A stretch of DNA of 48,013 nt, from assembly GCA_013822685.1 (NCBI GenBank), contig PNKV01000026.1, positions 1-48,013 on the forward strand, in the 5' to 3' direction. Under the pieces are notes generated by a model, which saw nothing but the letters and a program-made list of their open reading frames with translations, was not told where the DNA came from and did no database searches. This DNA comes from Leptothrix sp. (in: b-proteobacteria) (GTDB lineage Bacteria > Pseudomonadota > Gammaproteobacteria > Burkholderiales > Burkholderiaceae_C). Position 1 is the first letter of the stretch; every line of letters begins with the position of its first letter. Both the position numbers and the translations under genes were made by a program. Of this stretch, positions 33,940 through 42,281 are shown in pieces.

Positions 33940-34866
33940 CTAAGCGGCCTCCATGGCCTGCCGCGCCCCGGCCGACACGCTCTCTCGCAACCACTTGTGC
34001 ACCGGGTCGCCATCGCGGTCGGCATGCCAGTACATCCAGATGACGATGGGCGGCACAGGCAAGGGCAACTCGCGCACCACCAGCGGCAGGCAGCGCGCCA
34101 ACTCCTCCGCGTAGGTGCGGGGCAAGGTCAACAAAGCATCGCTGTGCAACACCACATTGGCGGCCGAAAAATAATGCTGGCAGCGCAGGAAGACATCGCG
34201 CTCACCCTGGCCCAGCGCCGCCCACACTGATTGCAGCGGGTCGGGCTGGTCAGGCTGCACCGACACCATCACGTGCTTGCCCGCAAAGTACGCATCCACC
34301 GCCATGGGCCGGGCGGCCAAAGGGTGACCACGGCGCATGATCACGGCCAGGTTTTCATCGGCCAGACGTTCCCCCTTGATGCGCCCATCGACGCGCCGTT
34401 GCCGGTCGATCACCAGGTCCACCTCGCCCAGCGTCAGCGCTTGCGCCAAGGCATCGCGGGGCACACGCACACTGGCCACCTTCACACCCGGCGCCACCTC
34501 GGCCAGGCGAGCCATCAAGGGCGGCAGGGTGATGGCCTCCAGCACGTCCCGCATCCCCAAGCGCACCGTCATGTTCAACAAGGCCGGATCAAAAGTCTCG
34601 GCCTGCGCCATCACCGACTGCAAGCCGCGCAGGTGCGCCTGCACGTCGCCGATCACGCGCCGGGTCAACTCCGTCGGCACCATGTGGTTGCCCTGCCGCA
34701 CAAACAGCGGGTCGCCCCACAGGCGGCGCAGGCGGGCCAAAGCGTGGCTGACCGCCGGCTGGCTCAGGTGCAGGTGCCGCGCCGCGCCCGAGATGCCCCC
34801 GTGTTCAAAAACAGCGTCCATGACGCGGAACAAATTGAGGTCAAGCCGTGACGAAGGTAGAGCCAT
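33940..34866 (-). CDS. LysR-family transcriptional regulator upstream of the acyl-CoA cluster
   Basis: Regulator of 308 residues. The N-terminal helix-turn-helix is LFRVMDAVFEHGGISGAARHLHLSQPAVSHALARLR, followed by GDPLFVRQGNHMVPT, as in NodD/LinR-type LysR proteins. The C-terminal effector domain is typical (LGMRDVLEAITLPPLMARL). It is encoded on the same strand as, and just upstream of, the acyl-CoA dehydrogenase cluster, an arrangement less common than divergence but consistent with local control. It is also divergent from corA. The effector is unknown; an aromatic or acyl compound is the usual type for this subgroup. Confidence 0.92.
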   Translation of the reverse strand: MALPSSRLDLNLFRVMDAVFEHGGISGAARHLHLSQPAVSHALARLRRLWGDPLFVRQGNHMVPTELTRRVIGDVQAHLRGLQSVMAQAETFDPALLNMTVRLGMRDVLEAITLPPLMARLAEVAPGVKVASVRVPRDALAQALTLGEVDLVIDRQRRVDGRIKGERLADENLAVIMRRGHPLAARPMAVDAYFAGKHVMVSVQPDQPDPLQSVWAALGQGERDVFLRCQHYFSAANVVLHSDALLTLPRTYAEELARCLPLVVRELPLPVPPIVIWMYWHADRDGDPVHKWLRESVSAGARQAMEAA

Positions 34867-35081
34867 GGCGCTTTTTACACGACAATACCGGCTTACCGAT
34901 TTCGGAGCTTTTCGGAGCGCATCACCTTGGACACACCGCCTCGGTGACCGCCCCTCCAGCTGACCGGCGCATCGGCCTGCACTAGACAGGCGCGGCGCAC
35001 AGGTTCCCAGCGCGGAGAGGGCGGTCTACCCACATACCCACCCCTCATCCGCACGCGCCGCAGTCTGGCGCTGGAGATTGC

Positions 35082-36047
35082 ATGCTCAACGTCTTCACGC
35101 TGGCCAACGGCCGGCTTTTCCAGGAAGAAATCGACAGCCAGGACGAACTGACCCCGGTCGCGCCGGTGTGGGTCGACCTGGAAGACCCCACGCCCGAAGA
35201 AAAGGGCTGGATCGCGGTCCGTTTCGGCCTTGTCATCCCCCAGGACATCATCGACGACGACCTGGAAGAATCCGCCCGTTTCTACGAAGAAGACGGCGCC
35301 ATCCACATCCGCTCCGACTTCCTGATCGACGACGACGAAGCACCCCGCAACGTGCGCGTGGCCTTCATCCTGCACAACAACGTGCTGTTCTCGATCCACC
35401 GCGAAGACCTGCCGGTGTTCCGCCTGCTGCGCATGCGCGCCCGCCGCATCCCCGCCCTGATCGAAGACGCGAAAGACGTGCTGCTCAAGCTGTACGACGC
35501 CGATGCAGAGTATTCCGCCGACACCCTCGAGGGCATCTATGACGGCCTCGAAAAAGTCAGCAAGCGCGTGCTGAAAGACGAAGTGAACGACCAGGCCGCC
35601 GCTGAAGCGCTGGCCGCCATCGCGCGCCAGGAAGACTTGAACGGCCGCATCCGCCGCAACGTGATGGACACGCGCCGCGCCGTGAGCTTCATGATGCGCG
35701 CCCGCATGCTCAGCGCCGAGCAGTTCGAAGAAGCCCGCCAGATCCTGCGCGACATCGATTCGCTGGACAGCCACACCGCCTTCCTGTTCGACAAGATCAA
35801 CTTCCTGATGGACGCCACGGTCGGCTTCATCAACATCAACCAGAACAAGATCATCAAGATCTTCTCGGTGGCCTCGGTGGCGCTGCTGCCGCCCACGCTG
35901 GTGGCCAGCGTCTACGGCATGAACCTGAAGTTCCCCGAGCTGTCCTTCCTGGGCGAATGGAGCTACCCGTACACGGTCGGCCTGATGATTGCCAGCGCGC
36001 TGGTGCCCATGTGGTACTTCCACCGGCGAGGGTGGCTGAGCGCGTGA
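35082..36047 (+). CDS. corA: CorA-family magnesium/cobalt transporter
   Basis: Pentameric divalent-cation channel of the inner membrane, 321 residues. The N-terminal cytoplasmic alpha/beta domain (VDLEDPTPEEKGWI) is followed by long helices, and two C-terminal transmembrane segments with the selectivity motif YGMN (in VASVYGMNLKFPEL) end WYFHRRGWLSA. The N-terminus is strongly acidic (IDDDLEESARFYEEDG), as expected for metal-sensing sites. It has 215 bases of upstream sequence shared with the divergent LysR gene. The MFS gene start overlaps its stop by four bases, so the two are co-translated. Confidence 0.94.
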   Translation: MLNVFTLANGRLFQEEIDSQDELTPVAPVWVDLEDPTPEEKGWIAVRFGLVIPQDIIDDDLEESARFYEEDGAIHIRSDFLIDDDEAPRNVRVAFILHNNVLFSIHREDLPVFRLLRMRARRIPALIEDAKDVLLKLYDADAEYSADTLEGIYDGLEKVSKRVLKDEVNDQAAAEALAAIARQEDLNGRIRRNVMDTRRAVSFMMRARMLSAEQFEEARQILRDIDSLDSHTAFLFDKINFLMDATVGFININQNKIIKIFSVASVALLPPTLVASVYGMNLKFPELSFLGEWSYPYTVGLMIASALVPMWYFHRRGWLSA

Positions 36048-37201
36048 GTGGTTTGACGTTGCCGCCTGGTTTGTGGCGGGTGATGATCGGCACCACCATG
36101 GTGGTGCTCAGCTACAGCCTGCTCAACCCCGTGCTGGCCGTGCGCCTGCAAACGGCGGGCGTCAGCGCCACGGCCATCGGCGGCTTTGCGATGCTCGCCT
36201 TTGTCAGCGTGGCCTTGCTGGTGCCGGTGGTCCCCCATGTGTTTGCACGCATCGGCGTGGGCCGGGCCTACCGCATCGGCCTGGCGATGGAGTTGCTGTC
36301 CTGCCTGGGCTACCTGTTCACCGACGATTACGCCGCGTGGTGCTGCCTGGCCTTGATGTCCGGCATTGGCGCGGCCGCCGCCTGGAACGCCACCGAAGCC
36401 CTCATCGCCCACAACGTGCCGGCCAGCCACCGGGGTCGCCTGACCGGCCTGTACCAGACCGTGCTGGGCTGCGCGATGGCCGTGGGCCCCATGCTGCCCG
36501 GCTTGTTGGGCCTGGACCCTCGCCAGGCCAATGGCGTGGCCGCGGGCGGCTTGGCGCTGGGCCTGGGCCTGTCCTTGGCGCCCGCCGTGACGCAGCTCAA
36601 GGCGGCCCACGAAGGCGCGCAAACCATGGGGCTGGCTGCGGCTTGGCGGCACCGCCCCTTGTTGGTGTGGGCCGCCCTGGTGGGCGGTGTCTTTGAAGTG
36701 GGGCTGGGCTCGGTCACCACCGCTTATGGCTCGCAATTGGGCATGAGCCTGGCGCTGGCCACCTCCATCGCCGGCGCCTTGGGCATGGGCAGCTTCTTAC
36801 TGCAATACCCCACGGGCTGGCTGGCCGACCACGTGGCCACCCGCCGCCTGTTCACGGGGGCCGCCATCATCCTGGTGCTGGCCTCGCTGGCCTTTGGCCA
36901 GGCCCACCAATGGCCCCAGTTGATCTGGTTGTGCGCCGCAGCCTGGGGTGCGGTGGGCGGCGCGCTGTACACCCTGACAATGATCCGCGTCGCGCACGAT
37001 TTCGCCAACACCTCGGCCGTGGCGGGCACCTCCGCCATGATCGCGGGCTACACCGCGGGCGGCGCACTGGGCCCCTTGGTCAGCGGTGCGGTGATCGACC
37101 ATTTCGGCGCGGTGGGCCAAAGCTGGTGGCTCACTACTCTGGCCAGCAGCCTGATCCTTATGCAATGGCGCCGAACTCAGGCGCTGGGCGCATCGACCTG
37201 A
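36044..37201 (+). CDS. MFS permease of unknown substrate
   Basis: Major facilitator superfamily protein of 385 residues with about twelve hydrophobic segments. The loop between helices 2 and 3 is RIGVGRAYRIG, and the central cytoplasmic loop lies around residues 185-205. The start is GTG 36044, overlapping the corA stop (GTGA); the longer frame from 35957 lies inside corA and is rejected. The substrate cannot be read from the sequence; the family includes drug and metabolite exporters (YcaD/YfcJ-like by general look). Its 3' end overlaps the hybrid kinase gene by 25 bases on the opposite strand. Confidence 0.87.
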   Translation: MSGLTLPPGLWRVMIGTTMVVLSYSLLNPVLAVRLQTAGVSATAIGGFAMLAFVSVALLVPVVPHVFARIGVGRAYRIGLAMELLSCLGYLFTDDYAAWCCLALMSGIGAAAAWNATEALIAHNVPASHRGRLTGLYQTVLGCAMAVGPMLPGLLGLDPRQANGVAAGGLALGLGLSLAPAVTQLKAAHEGAQTMGLAAAWRHRPLLVWAALVGGVFEVGLGSVTTAYGSQLGMSLALATSIAGALGMGSFLLQYPTGWLADHVATRRLFTGAAIILVLASLAFGQAHQWPQLIWLCAAAWGAVGGALYTLTMIRVAHDFANTSAVAGTSAMIAGYTAGGALGPLVSGAVIDHFGAVGQSWWLTTLASSLILMQWRRTQALGAST

Positions 37202-39012
37202 AGCGATCCAGCCGGCGCTGAGGCCAACTCCAGCGCCTGCGCCAAAGCCCGCTGCAAGGCGACCGACCCCACCGGCTTGTGCAACAGGGTGATGCCACTG
37301 CCCACCGCCGTGCGCAGGCGATCCGCCGCCGTGTCACCCGTGACGATGATGGCCGGCACCGTGCGGCCCACGCGGGCACGAACCGCCTCGATGGCCTGCG
37401 GGCCCGTGCGGTGATCACGCAGGCGGAAATCGGCCAGCACCACGTCCGGCGTGAAACGCGCCAGCAGGCGCACGGCTTCTGCCTCCGAGCCCGCCGGCTC
37501 GCAAGCGCAACCCCAGGCGGTCAGCAACTCGGCCATGGCCACCCGCACCGCCTCGTCGTCGTCGATCAACAGCACCCGCACGCCCACCAGCGGCGTGCTC
37601 ACCACGGGGGTCACCTCGTCATCGGGCGCCCCCTCCTGGCTCAGTGACAAGCTCATGCGGAACACCGACCCCCGCCCTGGCCTGGACAGCAGCGCCACCG
37701 TCGTCCCCATGGCCTGCGCCAAGCCTTGCACGATGGCCAGGCCCAGGCCCAGGCCTTTGGTGCGGTCCCGTTCCGGATTGCCCAGCTGGTGAAATTCCTG
37801 AAAGATCGCCTGGTGCTGCGCCGGCTCGATGCCGATGCCCGTGTCCCACACTTCCAGCATGGCCTGATCACCCCGGCGCCGGCAACCCAGCAAAACGCCG
37901 CCCCGCTCGGTGTAGCGGATCGCATTGGTCAGCAGGTTGCGCAGCACTTGCTCCACCAAACGCGGATCGGCCCACACCACCAGGTCGGTGTCACGCACGC
38001 GGAACACCAGCCCCTTGTCATTGGCCTGTGGCGCGAAATGGCGCTCCAGTTTGTGCAGCAAGGATTGGACGGGAAACGCCTGCGGTTGCGGCGTGATGAC
38101 CCCTGCGTCCACCTTTGAAAAATCCAGCAAGGTGTTGAGCATCTCGCTGGCCGCGGCGGACGAGGCCTCGACATGGCCCCACATCTGGCGTTGGCGCTCA
38201 TCCAGGTCGGTGTGGCCCAAGGCGGTCAGGAACAAGCCCAAGGCGTGCAAGGGTTGGCGCAGGTCGTGGCTGGCCGACGCCAAAAACACCGACTTGGCCC
38301 GGTTGGCCTCTTCGGCATCTTGCAAGGCCTCTTCCGCGATCTGGCGGGCCTCAAACGCCCGGTGGGTTTGCTCCCGCAGGCGCTCCACCAGGTCCGCGTT
38401 CTCAAACCGCAGGTGGATGGACCGCCGCGTCACCTGCGCGGCATGGAAGGAGAACACGCCCATCACCAGCAGGTACGCCAAGGACGCCAGCCCCATGCTT
38501 TGGCTGACCGGATCCCGCGCGGGCAACAGCACCAGCACCGACGGCAACAGGCAAGGCAGGCCATAGGCCAAGGAGACCGGCCAGCTGGATGAAAACACCA
38601 CCAAGCCACCGGCGCTCATGCCCGACAGCATCGTGATCACCAGCGTCAAGGTGATCGGCCACTCCGGCTTCATGAACAGCAGCGCGAACAAGCCCCACGT
38701 CACGCCCAGCAGCATCGCCATGAAACGCACGGCCCGCGCGTAGATCAGCACCTTGGCCGGATCGCCAGGGCTGGGCAGCACCTTGCGGCCCAGGAAGCAC
38801 GCGATGCCCAGCGAGGTGGACCCCACGCCCCACCACAGCACGCTGGCATCGCCGATCGTTGACCAGTAAGCCCAGGTGGCCATGATGGCCACCAAGGTGT
38901 AGGTCACGAAGGCCGCAGGCAGATTGCGGTCCAGCAACTCCATCTCGGCATTGAGCCCACGGCTCCGGTCAAAGCGCCAAGCCTGCGACAGCAGGCTCGC
39001 CCATGAACTCAT
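37177..39012 (-). CDS. Hybrid sensor histidine kinase with N-terminal membrane domain
   Basis: Protein of 611 residues. Five or six transmembrane helices lie within about residues 30-195, with no large periplasmic domain. A coiled coil (about 205-245) leads to the H-box SASHDLRQPLHA with phospho-acceptor His249. The HATPase has N-box Asn363, G1 DTGIG at 390-394 and G2 around 419-425. A C-terminal receiver domain follows with Asp484-486, phospho-acceptor Asp528 and Lys579. The absence of a sensor loop suggests sensing within the membrane. Its ATG overlaps the stop of the upstream LuxR-type regulator (ATGA), so they form a two-component pair; the C-terminal receiver may act as a phosphate sink. 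Confidence 0.93.
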   Translation of the reverse strand: MSSWASLLSQAWRFDRSRGLNAEMELLDRNLPAAFVTYTLVAIMATWAYWSTIGDASVLWWGVGSTSLGIACFLGRKVLPSPGDPAKVLIYARAVRFMAMLLGVTWGLFALLFMKPEWPITLTLVITMLSGMSAGGLVVFSSSWPVSLAYGLPCLLPSVLVLLPARDPVSQSMGLASLAYLLVMGVFSFHAAQVTRRSIHLRFENADLVERLREQTHRAFEARQIAEEALQDAEEANRAKSVFLASASHDLRQPLHALGLFLTALGHTDLDERQRQMWGHVEASSAAASEMLNTLLDFSKVDAGVITPQPQAFPVQSLLHKLERHFAPQANDKGLVFRVRDTDLVVWADPRLVEQVLRNLLTNAIRYTERGGVLLGCRRRGDQAMLEVWDTGIGIEPAQHQAIFQEFHQLGNPERDRTKGLGLGLAIVQGLAQAMGTTVALLSRPGRGSVFRMSLSLSQEGAPDDEVTPVVSTPLVGVRVLLIDDDEAVRVAMAELLTAWGCACEPAGSEAEAVRLLARFTPDVVLADFRLRDHRTGPQAIEAVRARVGRTVPAIIVTGDTAADRLRTAVGSGITLLHKPVGSVALQRALAQALELASAPAGSLQVDAPSA

Positions 39013-39656
39013 GGCGCCAGCCACCCTCGCTCCACGGCCACATCGTAGGCCTGCTGGCGGCTGGTGGCATCCAGCATCTCGGTGAGCCAGGACACCTCGG
39101 CCCTCACATCGTTTTCACTCAAACCCACTTGGCGCGCGATGGCCTTGTTGGGCGCCCCTTGGCCCAACAATCGAAGGATGGACAACTGCCGTTCATTGGG
39201 TTTGACGGGATCCTGCTGGGCCAACAACACCGTGGCCGCAGCCGCCGGGGCATAGTCCGCGAAGGGAAACGCCTGGCCGCCCGACAGGCACTCGCGCAAG
39301 GTGCTCACCATCTGCGCGGCACTGGCCGACTTGGACAGGTAACCCACCGCACCCGCGTCCTTGGCCTGCGCGATCTGAGAAGCGTCATCGCTGCCCGAGA
39401 CCATCAGCACCGGCACCGGGCCGAAGCGATCCTGCAGCACCTTGATCAGGGACAGCCCATTCGCGTCGGGCAGATGCACGTCCAACAAGATCAGGTCCAG
39501 CACAGGGGCCGCCTCCACCCTCATGGCCTCGGCCAGGCTGGGCGCCTCCAGCAATGTCGACCCCGAGAAAGCCTCGCGCAGGATCATGCCCAAGCCCGTG
39601 CGGAACAAGGCATGGTCATCCACCAGCAAGATGCGGGGATTGGGCGTCAAAAGCAT
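39009..39656 (-). CDS. LuxR/NarL-type response regulator
   Basis: Response regulator of 215 residues. The receiver domain has ILLVDDHALFRTGLG at the N-terminus, phospho-acceptor Asp59 (LLDVHLPD) and Lys109 (YLSKSAS). The C-terminal LuxR-type helix-turn-helix lies around residues 147-210 (ERQLSILRLLGQGAPNKAIARQVGLSENDVRAEV), slightly divergent from the consensus TV(R/K)xH ending. ATG 39656 gives a normal start; the frame opens at TTG 39683. It is encoded immediately upstream of, and overlaps, the hybrid kinase gene. Targets are unknown. The strong palindrome 60-120 bases upstream could be its operator. Confidence 0.92.
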   Translation of the reverse strand: MLLTPNPRILLVDDHALFRTGLGMILREAFSGSTLLEAPSLAEAMRVEAAPVLDLILLDVHLPDANGLSLIKVLQDRFGPVPVLMVSGSDDASQIAQAKDAGAVGYLSKSASAAQMVSTLRECLSGGQAFPFADYAPAAAATVLLAQQDPVKPNERQLSILRLLGQGAPNKAIARQVGLSENDVRAEVSWLTEMLDATSRQQAYDVAVERGWLAP

Positions 39657-39726
39657 GGGCAAAGCGGGATTGAACTGCAACAAACCGCAGTATCTCCCGG
39701 CCTCGCTTCAAGACGCTACCAAGATA

Positions 39727-39775
39727 CCCCGCAAGCCGGTGGCTCCCCCCTTAAGGGTGTACACGGCTTGCGGGG
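39727..39775. terminator. Nested palindrome between aroG and the response regulator gene
   Basis: A perfect twelve-base stem, CCCCGCAAGCCG (39727-39738) with CGGCTTGCGGGG (39764-39775), encloses a second perfect palindrome, CCCTTAAGGG (39748-39757). It starts ten bases after the aroG stop. It may be the aroG transcription end, although no T-run follows on the minus strand, or a regulatory site for the response-regulator gene. Confidence 0.55.
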
Positions 39776-39784
39776 CCATCACGC

Positions 39785-40903
39785 TCAACGCGCGCGTCGG
39801 GCCTTCACGGCGCTCGACAGGATCTCCAGCACATTGGTGGAATCGTCCCAGCCAATGCAGGCATCGGTGATGCTCTTGCCGTATTCCAGATTGGCGGGCT
39901 GGTCCTTGCCGGGCGTGAACTTTTGATTGCCCGCGTTCAAATGGCTCTCCACCATCACGCCGAAGATGCAACGCGAGCCCGAGCCCACCTGCTGGCCAAT
40001 GTCCTTGGCCACGTCGATCTGCTTTTCGTGCTGCTTGGAGCTGTTGGCATGCGAGCAGTCCACCATCAAAGTGGTGGGCAGTTTGGCCGCGGCCAGGTCC
40101 TTGCAGGCCGCGTCCACATTGGCCGCGTCGTAGTTGGGCGCCTTGCCGCCACGCAGGATCACGTGGCAATCGGGGTTGCCCGCCGTTTCAACAATGGCCA
40201 CCTGCCCGTTCTTGTGAACCGACAAGAAGTGATGCGCACCCGCCGCCGCCTGGATCGCGTCCGTGGCGATCTTGATGTTGCCATCGGTGCCGTTCTTGAA
40301 GCCAATCGGCGCGCTCAGGCCCGAGGCCAGTTCGCGGTGCACCTGGCTTTCGGTCGTGCGCGCACCGATGGCGCCCCAGCTGATCAGGTCACCAATGTAT
40401 TGGGGCGAGACCACGTCCAGGAACTCGCTGCCCGCCGGCACGCCCAGGCGGTTGATCTCCAGCAGCAGGTGGCGCGCCATGCGCAGGCCTTCGTCGATGC
40501 GGTAGCTCTCGTCCAGGTAAGGATCGTTGATCAGGCCCTTCCAACCCACCGTCGTCCGCGGCTTTTCAAAATACACCCGCATGACGATTTCCAGCGTGTC
40601 GGCATAGCGCTCACGCTCCACCAGCAACTTGCGCGCATATTCCAGGGCCGCGGCCGGATCGTGGATCGAGCAAGGGCCAATGACCACCAGCAGGCGATCG
40701 TCCTGGCCTTGCATGATCTCGCGGATCTTCTGACGCGTGCCCGACACCAGCGTTTCAACCGGCGTCCCCCGGATCGGGAAGAAGCGGATCAAGTGCTCCG
40801 GTGGCGGCAGCGGCGTCACGTTGAGGATGCGTTCGTCATCGGTTTGCGAAGTCTTGTCGGCGGGCGGAACCCAGCCGGATGAGGCGCTGGAATTGGCGTT
40901 CAT
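39785..40903 (-). CDS. aroG: 3-deoxy-7-phosphoheptulonate (DAHP) synthase, type I
   Basis: First enzyme of the shikimate pathway, condensing phosphoenolpyruvate and erythrose 4-phosphate. The 372-residue protein has the type I (AroF/G/H) features: VVIGPCSIHDP, EKPRTTVGWKGLINDP, FKNGTDGNIKIA, MVDCSHANSSKQ and GVMVESHLNAGNQ, including the Cys and His metal ligands. The N-terminal extension that carries allosteric sites is present. Which aromatic amino acid inhibits it cannot be told reliably by eye. Expression is probably controlled by attenuation: a leader peptide gene and a perfect terminator lie upstream in the transcript. The ATG has AGGACG about eight bases ahead. Confidence 0.95.
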   Translation of the reverse strand: MNANSSASSGWVPPADKTSQTDDERILNVTPLPPPEHLIRFFPIRGTPVETLVSGTRQKIREIMQGQDDRLLVVIGPCSIHDPAAALEYARKLLVERERYADTLEIVMRVYFEKPRTTVGWKGLINDPYLDESYRIDEGLRMARHLLLEINRLGVPAGSEFLDVVSPQYIGDLISWGAIGARTTESQVHRELASGLSAPIGFKNGTDGNIKIATDAIQAAAGAHHFLSVHKNGQVAIVETAGNPDCHVILRGGKAPNYDAANVDAACKDLAAAKLPTTLMVDCSHANSSKQHEKQIDVAKDIGQQVGSGSRCIFGVMVESHLNAGNQKFTPGKDQPANLEYGKSITDACIGWDDSTNVLEILSSAVKARRAR

Positions 40904-40948
40904 GAAAAGCGTCCTGAGGCGTGGTGCGGGTTGAAAATGAAAACGTCG

Positions 40949-40980
40949 AAAAAAAACCGCCGGAGGGTGATCCGGCGGTT
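40949..40980 (-). terminator. Attenuator terminator in the aroG leader
   Basis: On the minus strand AACCGCCGGA and TCCGGCGGTT form a perfect ten-base stem with a six-base loop, running into a tract of eight T residues. It lies 46 bases upstream of the aroG start codon and 24 bases after the leader-peptide stop. A terminator before the structural gene, rather than after it, is the mark of attenuation. Confidence 0.93.
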
Positions 40981-41003
40981 TTCAGGAATGTGGTGGTGGC
41001 TGC

Positions 41004-41078
41004 TTACGCGCTCTCCACTCCTGCGCCGGTTGCGGGCGAGAAGTAAAAGTGCCAAAAATAGAAGCGTGCCGTGTTCAT
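41004..41078 (-). CDS. aroG leader peptide (Phe/Tyr/Trp-rich)
   Basis: A 24-codon frame from ATG 41078 to TAA 41004 reads MNTARFYFWHFYF and then ten to eleven ordinary residues. Eight consecutive positions (6-13) comprise four Phe, two Tyr, one Trp and one His. This composition, with a perfect intrinsic terminator between it and aroG, fits classic ribosome-mediated attenuation by aromatic amino-acid supply. The sequence CCGGCG at leader codons 17-19 (41029-41024) is complementary to CGCCGG in the terminator's first arm, giving a possible antiterminator. There is little Shine-Dalgarno sequence; a TACATT ten bases upstream could be a -10 box, in which case the leader mRNA may be nearly leaderless. 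Confidence 0.85.
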   Translation of the reverse strand: MNTARFYFWHFYFSPATGAGVESA

Positions 41079-41183
41079 GCTCAGCAATGTAGCACGCCTG
41101 AACGCCTCGTGGGGAAATCCGTCGCCCCGCTGACAGTCCACCGCACCGTCATTGCACTACGATTCACGCAAAGGACCACCGCC

Positions 41184-41687
41184 ATGAACAAGCTCACTGA
41201 CCTCCTGGCCCAATACGCCAGCTACCACCGGGACCGCCGGAACATCCTCACGCACGTGGTCGGCATTCCCATGATCGTGCTGTCGCTGATGGTGTTGCTG
41301 GCCCGGCCCACGCTGGCCACCGTGGCGGGCGTGCCCATCAACCCGGGCATGGTCATCGCCGCCTTGCTGGCGCTCTATTACCTCAAGCTGGACCTGCGCA
41401 TGGGCGCGGTCATGGCTGCCGTGTTTGCGCTGGGCCTGGACGTTGCACTCCAAACGGCGCCACTGGCCACGGGTGCCTGGCTTGCCTGGGGACTTGGCCT
41501 GTTCCTGGCGGGCTGGGGCATCCAGTTCCTGGGCCATTACTTCGAAGGCCGCAAGCCCGCGTTTGTCGACGACATCATTGGCCTGATCATTGGGCCCTTG
41601 TTTGTCCTGGCCGAAGTCGCCTTCCTGCTGGGCCTGCGCAAGGATGTCGAAGCGGCCATCGAGCAGAAAGCTGGCTCGGTCCGCTGA
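41184..41687 (+). CDS. DUF962 / Mpo1-like membrane protein
   Basis: Inner-membrane protein of 167 residues with about four helices. It carries the DUF962 signatures NILTHVVGIPM near the N-terminus and FLGHYFEGRKPAF in the second half. In yeast Mpo1 the corresponding His residues bind Fe and the enzyme performs alpha-oxidation of 2-hydroxy fatty acids, so a lipid-oxidising role is possible; bacterial members are mostly untested. AAAGGA precedes ATG 41184. A longer in-frame start at 41049 would run through the aroG leader region and is rejected. It is divergent from aroG and convergent with the peroxiredoxin gene. Confidence 0.88.
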   Translation: MNKLTDLLAQYASYHRDRRNILTHVVGIPMIVLSLMVLLARPTLATVAGVPINPGMVIAALLALYYLKLDLRMGAVMAAVFALGLDVALQTAPLATGAWLAWGLGLFLAGWGIQFLGHYFEGRKPAFVDDIIGLIIGPLFVLAEVAFLLGLRKDVEAAIEQKAGSVR

Positions 41688-41723
41688 ACCTTCCGGAACC
41701 CAGACAGCCAGCCGGTCGGTCGA

Positions 41724-42239
41724 TCAGGCCTTCAGTGCCTTGGCTTGTGCCAGCAAGGTGTCGGCATCGCTGACCTTGAAGCCACCGCCCTCTTCCACGT
41801 TCAGCGCCTTGACGACACCGTTCACGGCCAACAGCGAATAGCGCTGCGAGCGCAAACCCAGCCCCTTGTCCGTCAGGTCCAGGGTCAAACCCGTGGCCTT
41901 GGCGAACTGCGCGCTGCCATCGGCCATCATGCGCACCTTGCCCGCTGCCTTCAGCTCACGGCCCCAGGCGCCCATCACGAAGGGGTCGTTCACCGACACA
42001 CACCAGATCTCGTCCACGCCCGCCGCCTTGAAAGCGCCCACCTGGTCGATGTAGCCGGGCGCGTGCTTGGCCGAACAGGTGGGCGTGAACGCCCCGGGCA
42101 AGCCAAAGATGGCGATGGTCTTGCCGGCCGTGCTTTTGGCGATGTCAAAGGTGTTGGGACCCAGACTGCAACCCTCGCCCTCCACGTCGAAGAACTCGGA
42201 CAAGGAACCGCTGGGCAGGGTGTCGCCAATTTTGATCAT
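41724..42239 (-). CDS. Peroxiredoxin, Prx5/AhpE-like thiol peroxidase
   Basis: Soluble thioredoxin-fold peroxidase of 171 residues that reduces hydroperoxides. The peroxidatic Cys lies in PGAFTPTCS, the hallmark of the Prx5 group, with the conserved Thr and upstream Pro of the active site. A second Cys is in EIWCVSVNDPFVMGAW, and the C-terminus ends in an ordinary helix. There is no fused glutaredoxin domain, so the reductant is external. AGG lies before the start codon. It sits downstream of the ribosomal cluster but is separated from rpsQ by a terminator, so it should be an independent unit. Confidence 0.93.
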   Translation of the reverse strand: MIKIGDTLPSGSLSEFFDVEGEGCSLGPNTFDIAKSTAGKTIAIFGLPGAFTPTCSAKHAPGYIDQVGAFKAAGVDEIWCVSVNDPFVMGAWGRELKAAGKVRMMADGSAQFAKATGLTLDLTDKGLGLRSQRYSLLAVNGVVKALNVEEGGGFKVSDADTLLAQAKALKA

Positions 42240-42281
42240 GGGGGAACCTCAAAGGGTAAAAAGAGAAGGGACACAGAAACG

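Noticed and set aside
34867..35081. Possible Mg-sensing riboswitch upstream of corA
   Set aside because: I could not see an M-box or mgtA-type structure; only a short direct repeat (TTTCGGAGC twice near 34899-34918) is visible, close to the LysR gene rather than corA.
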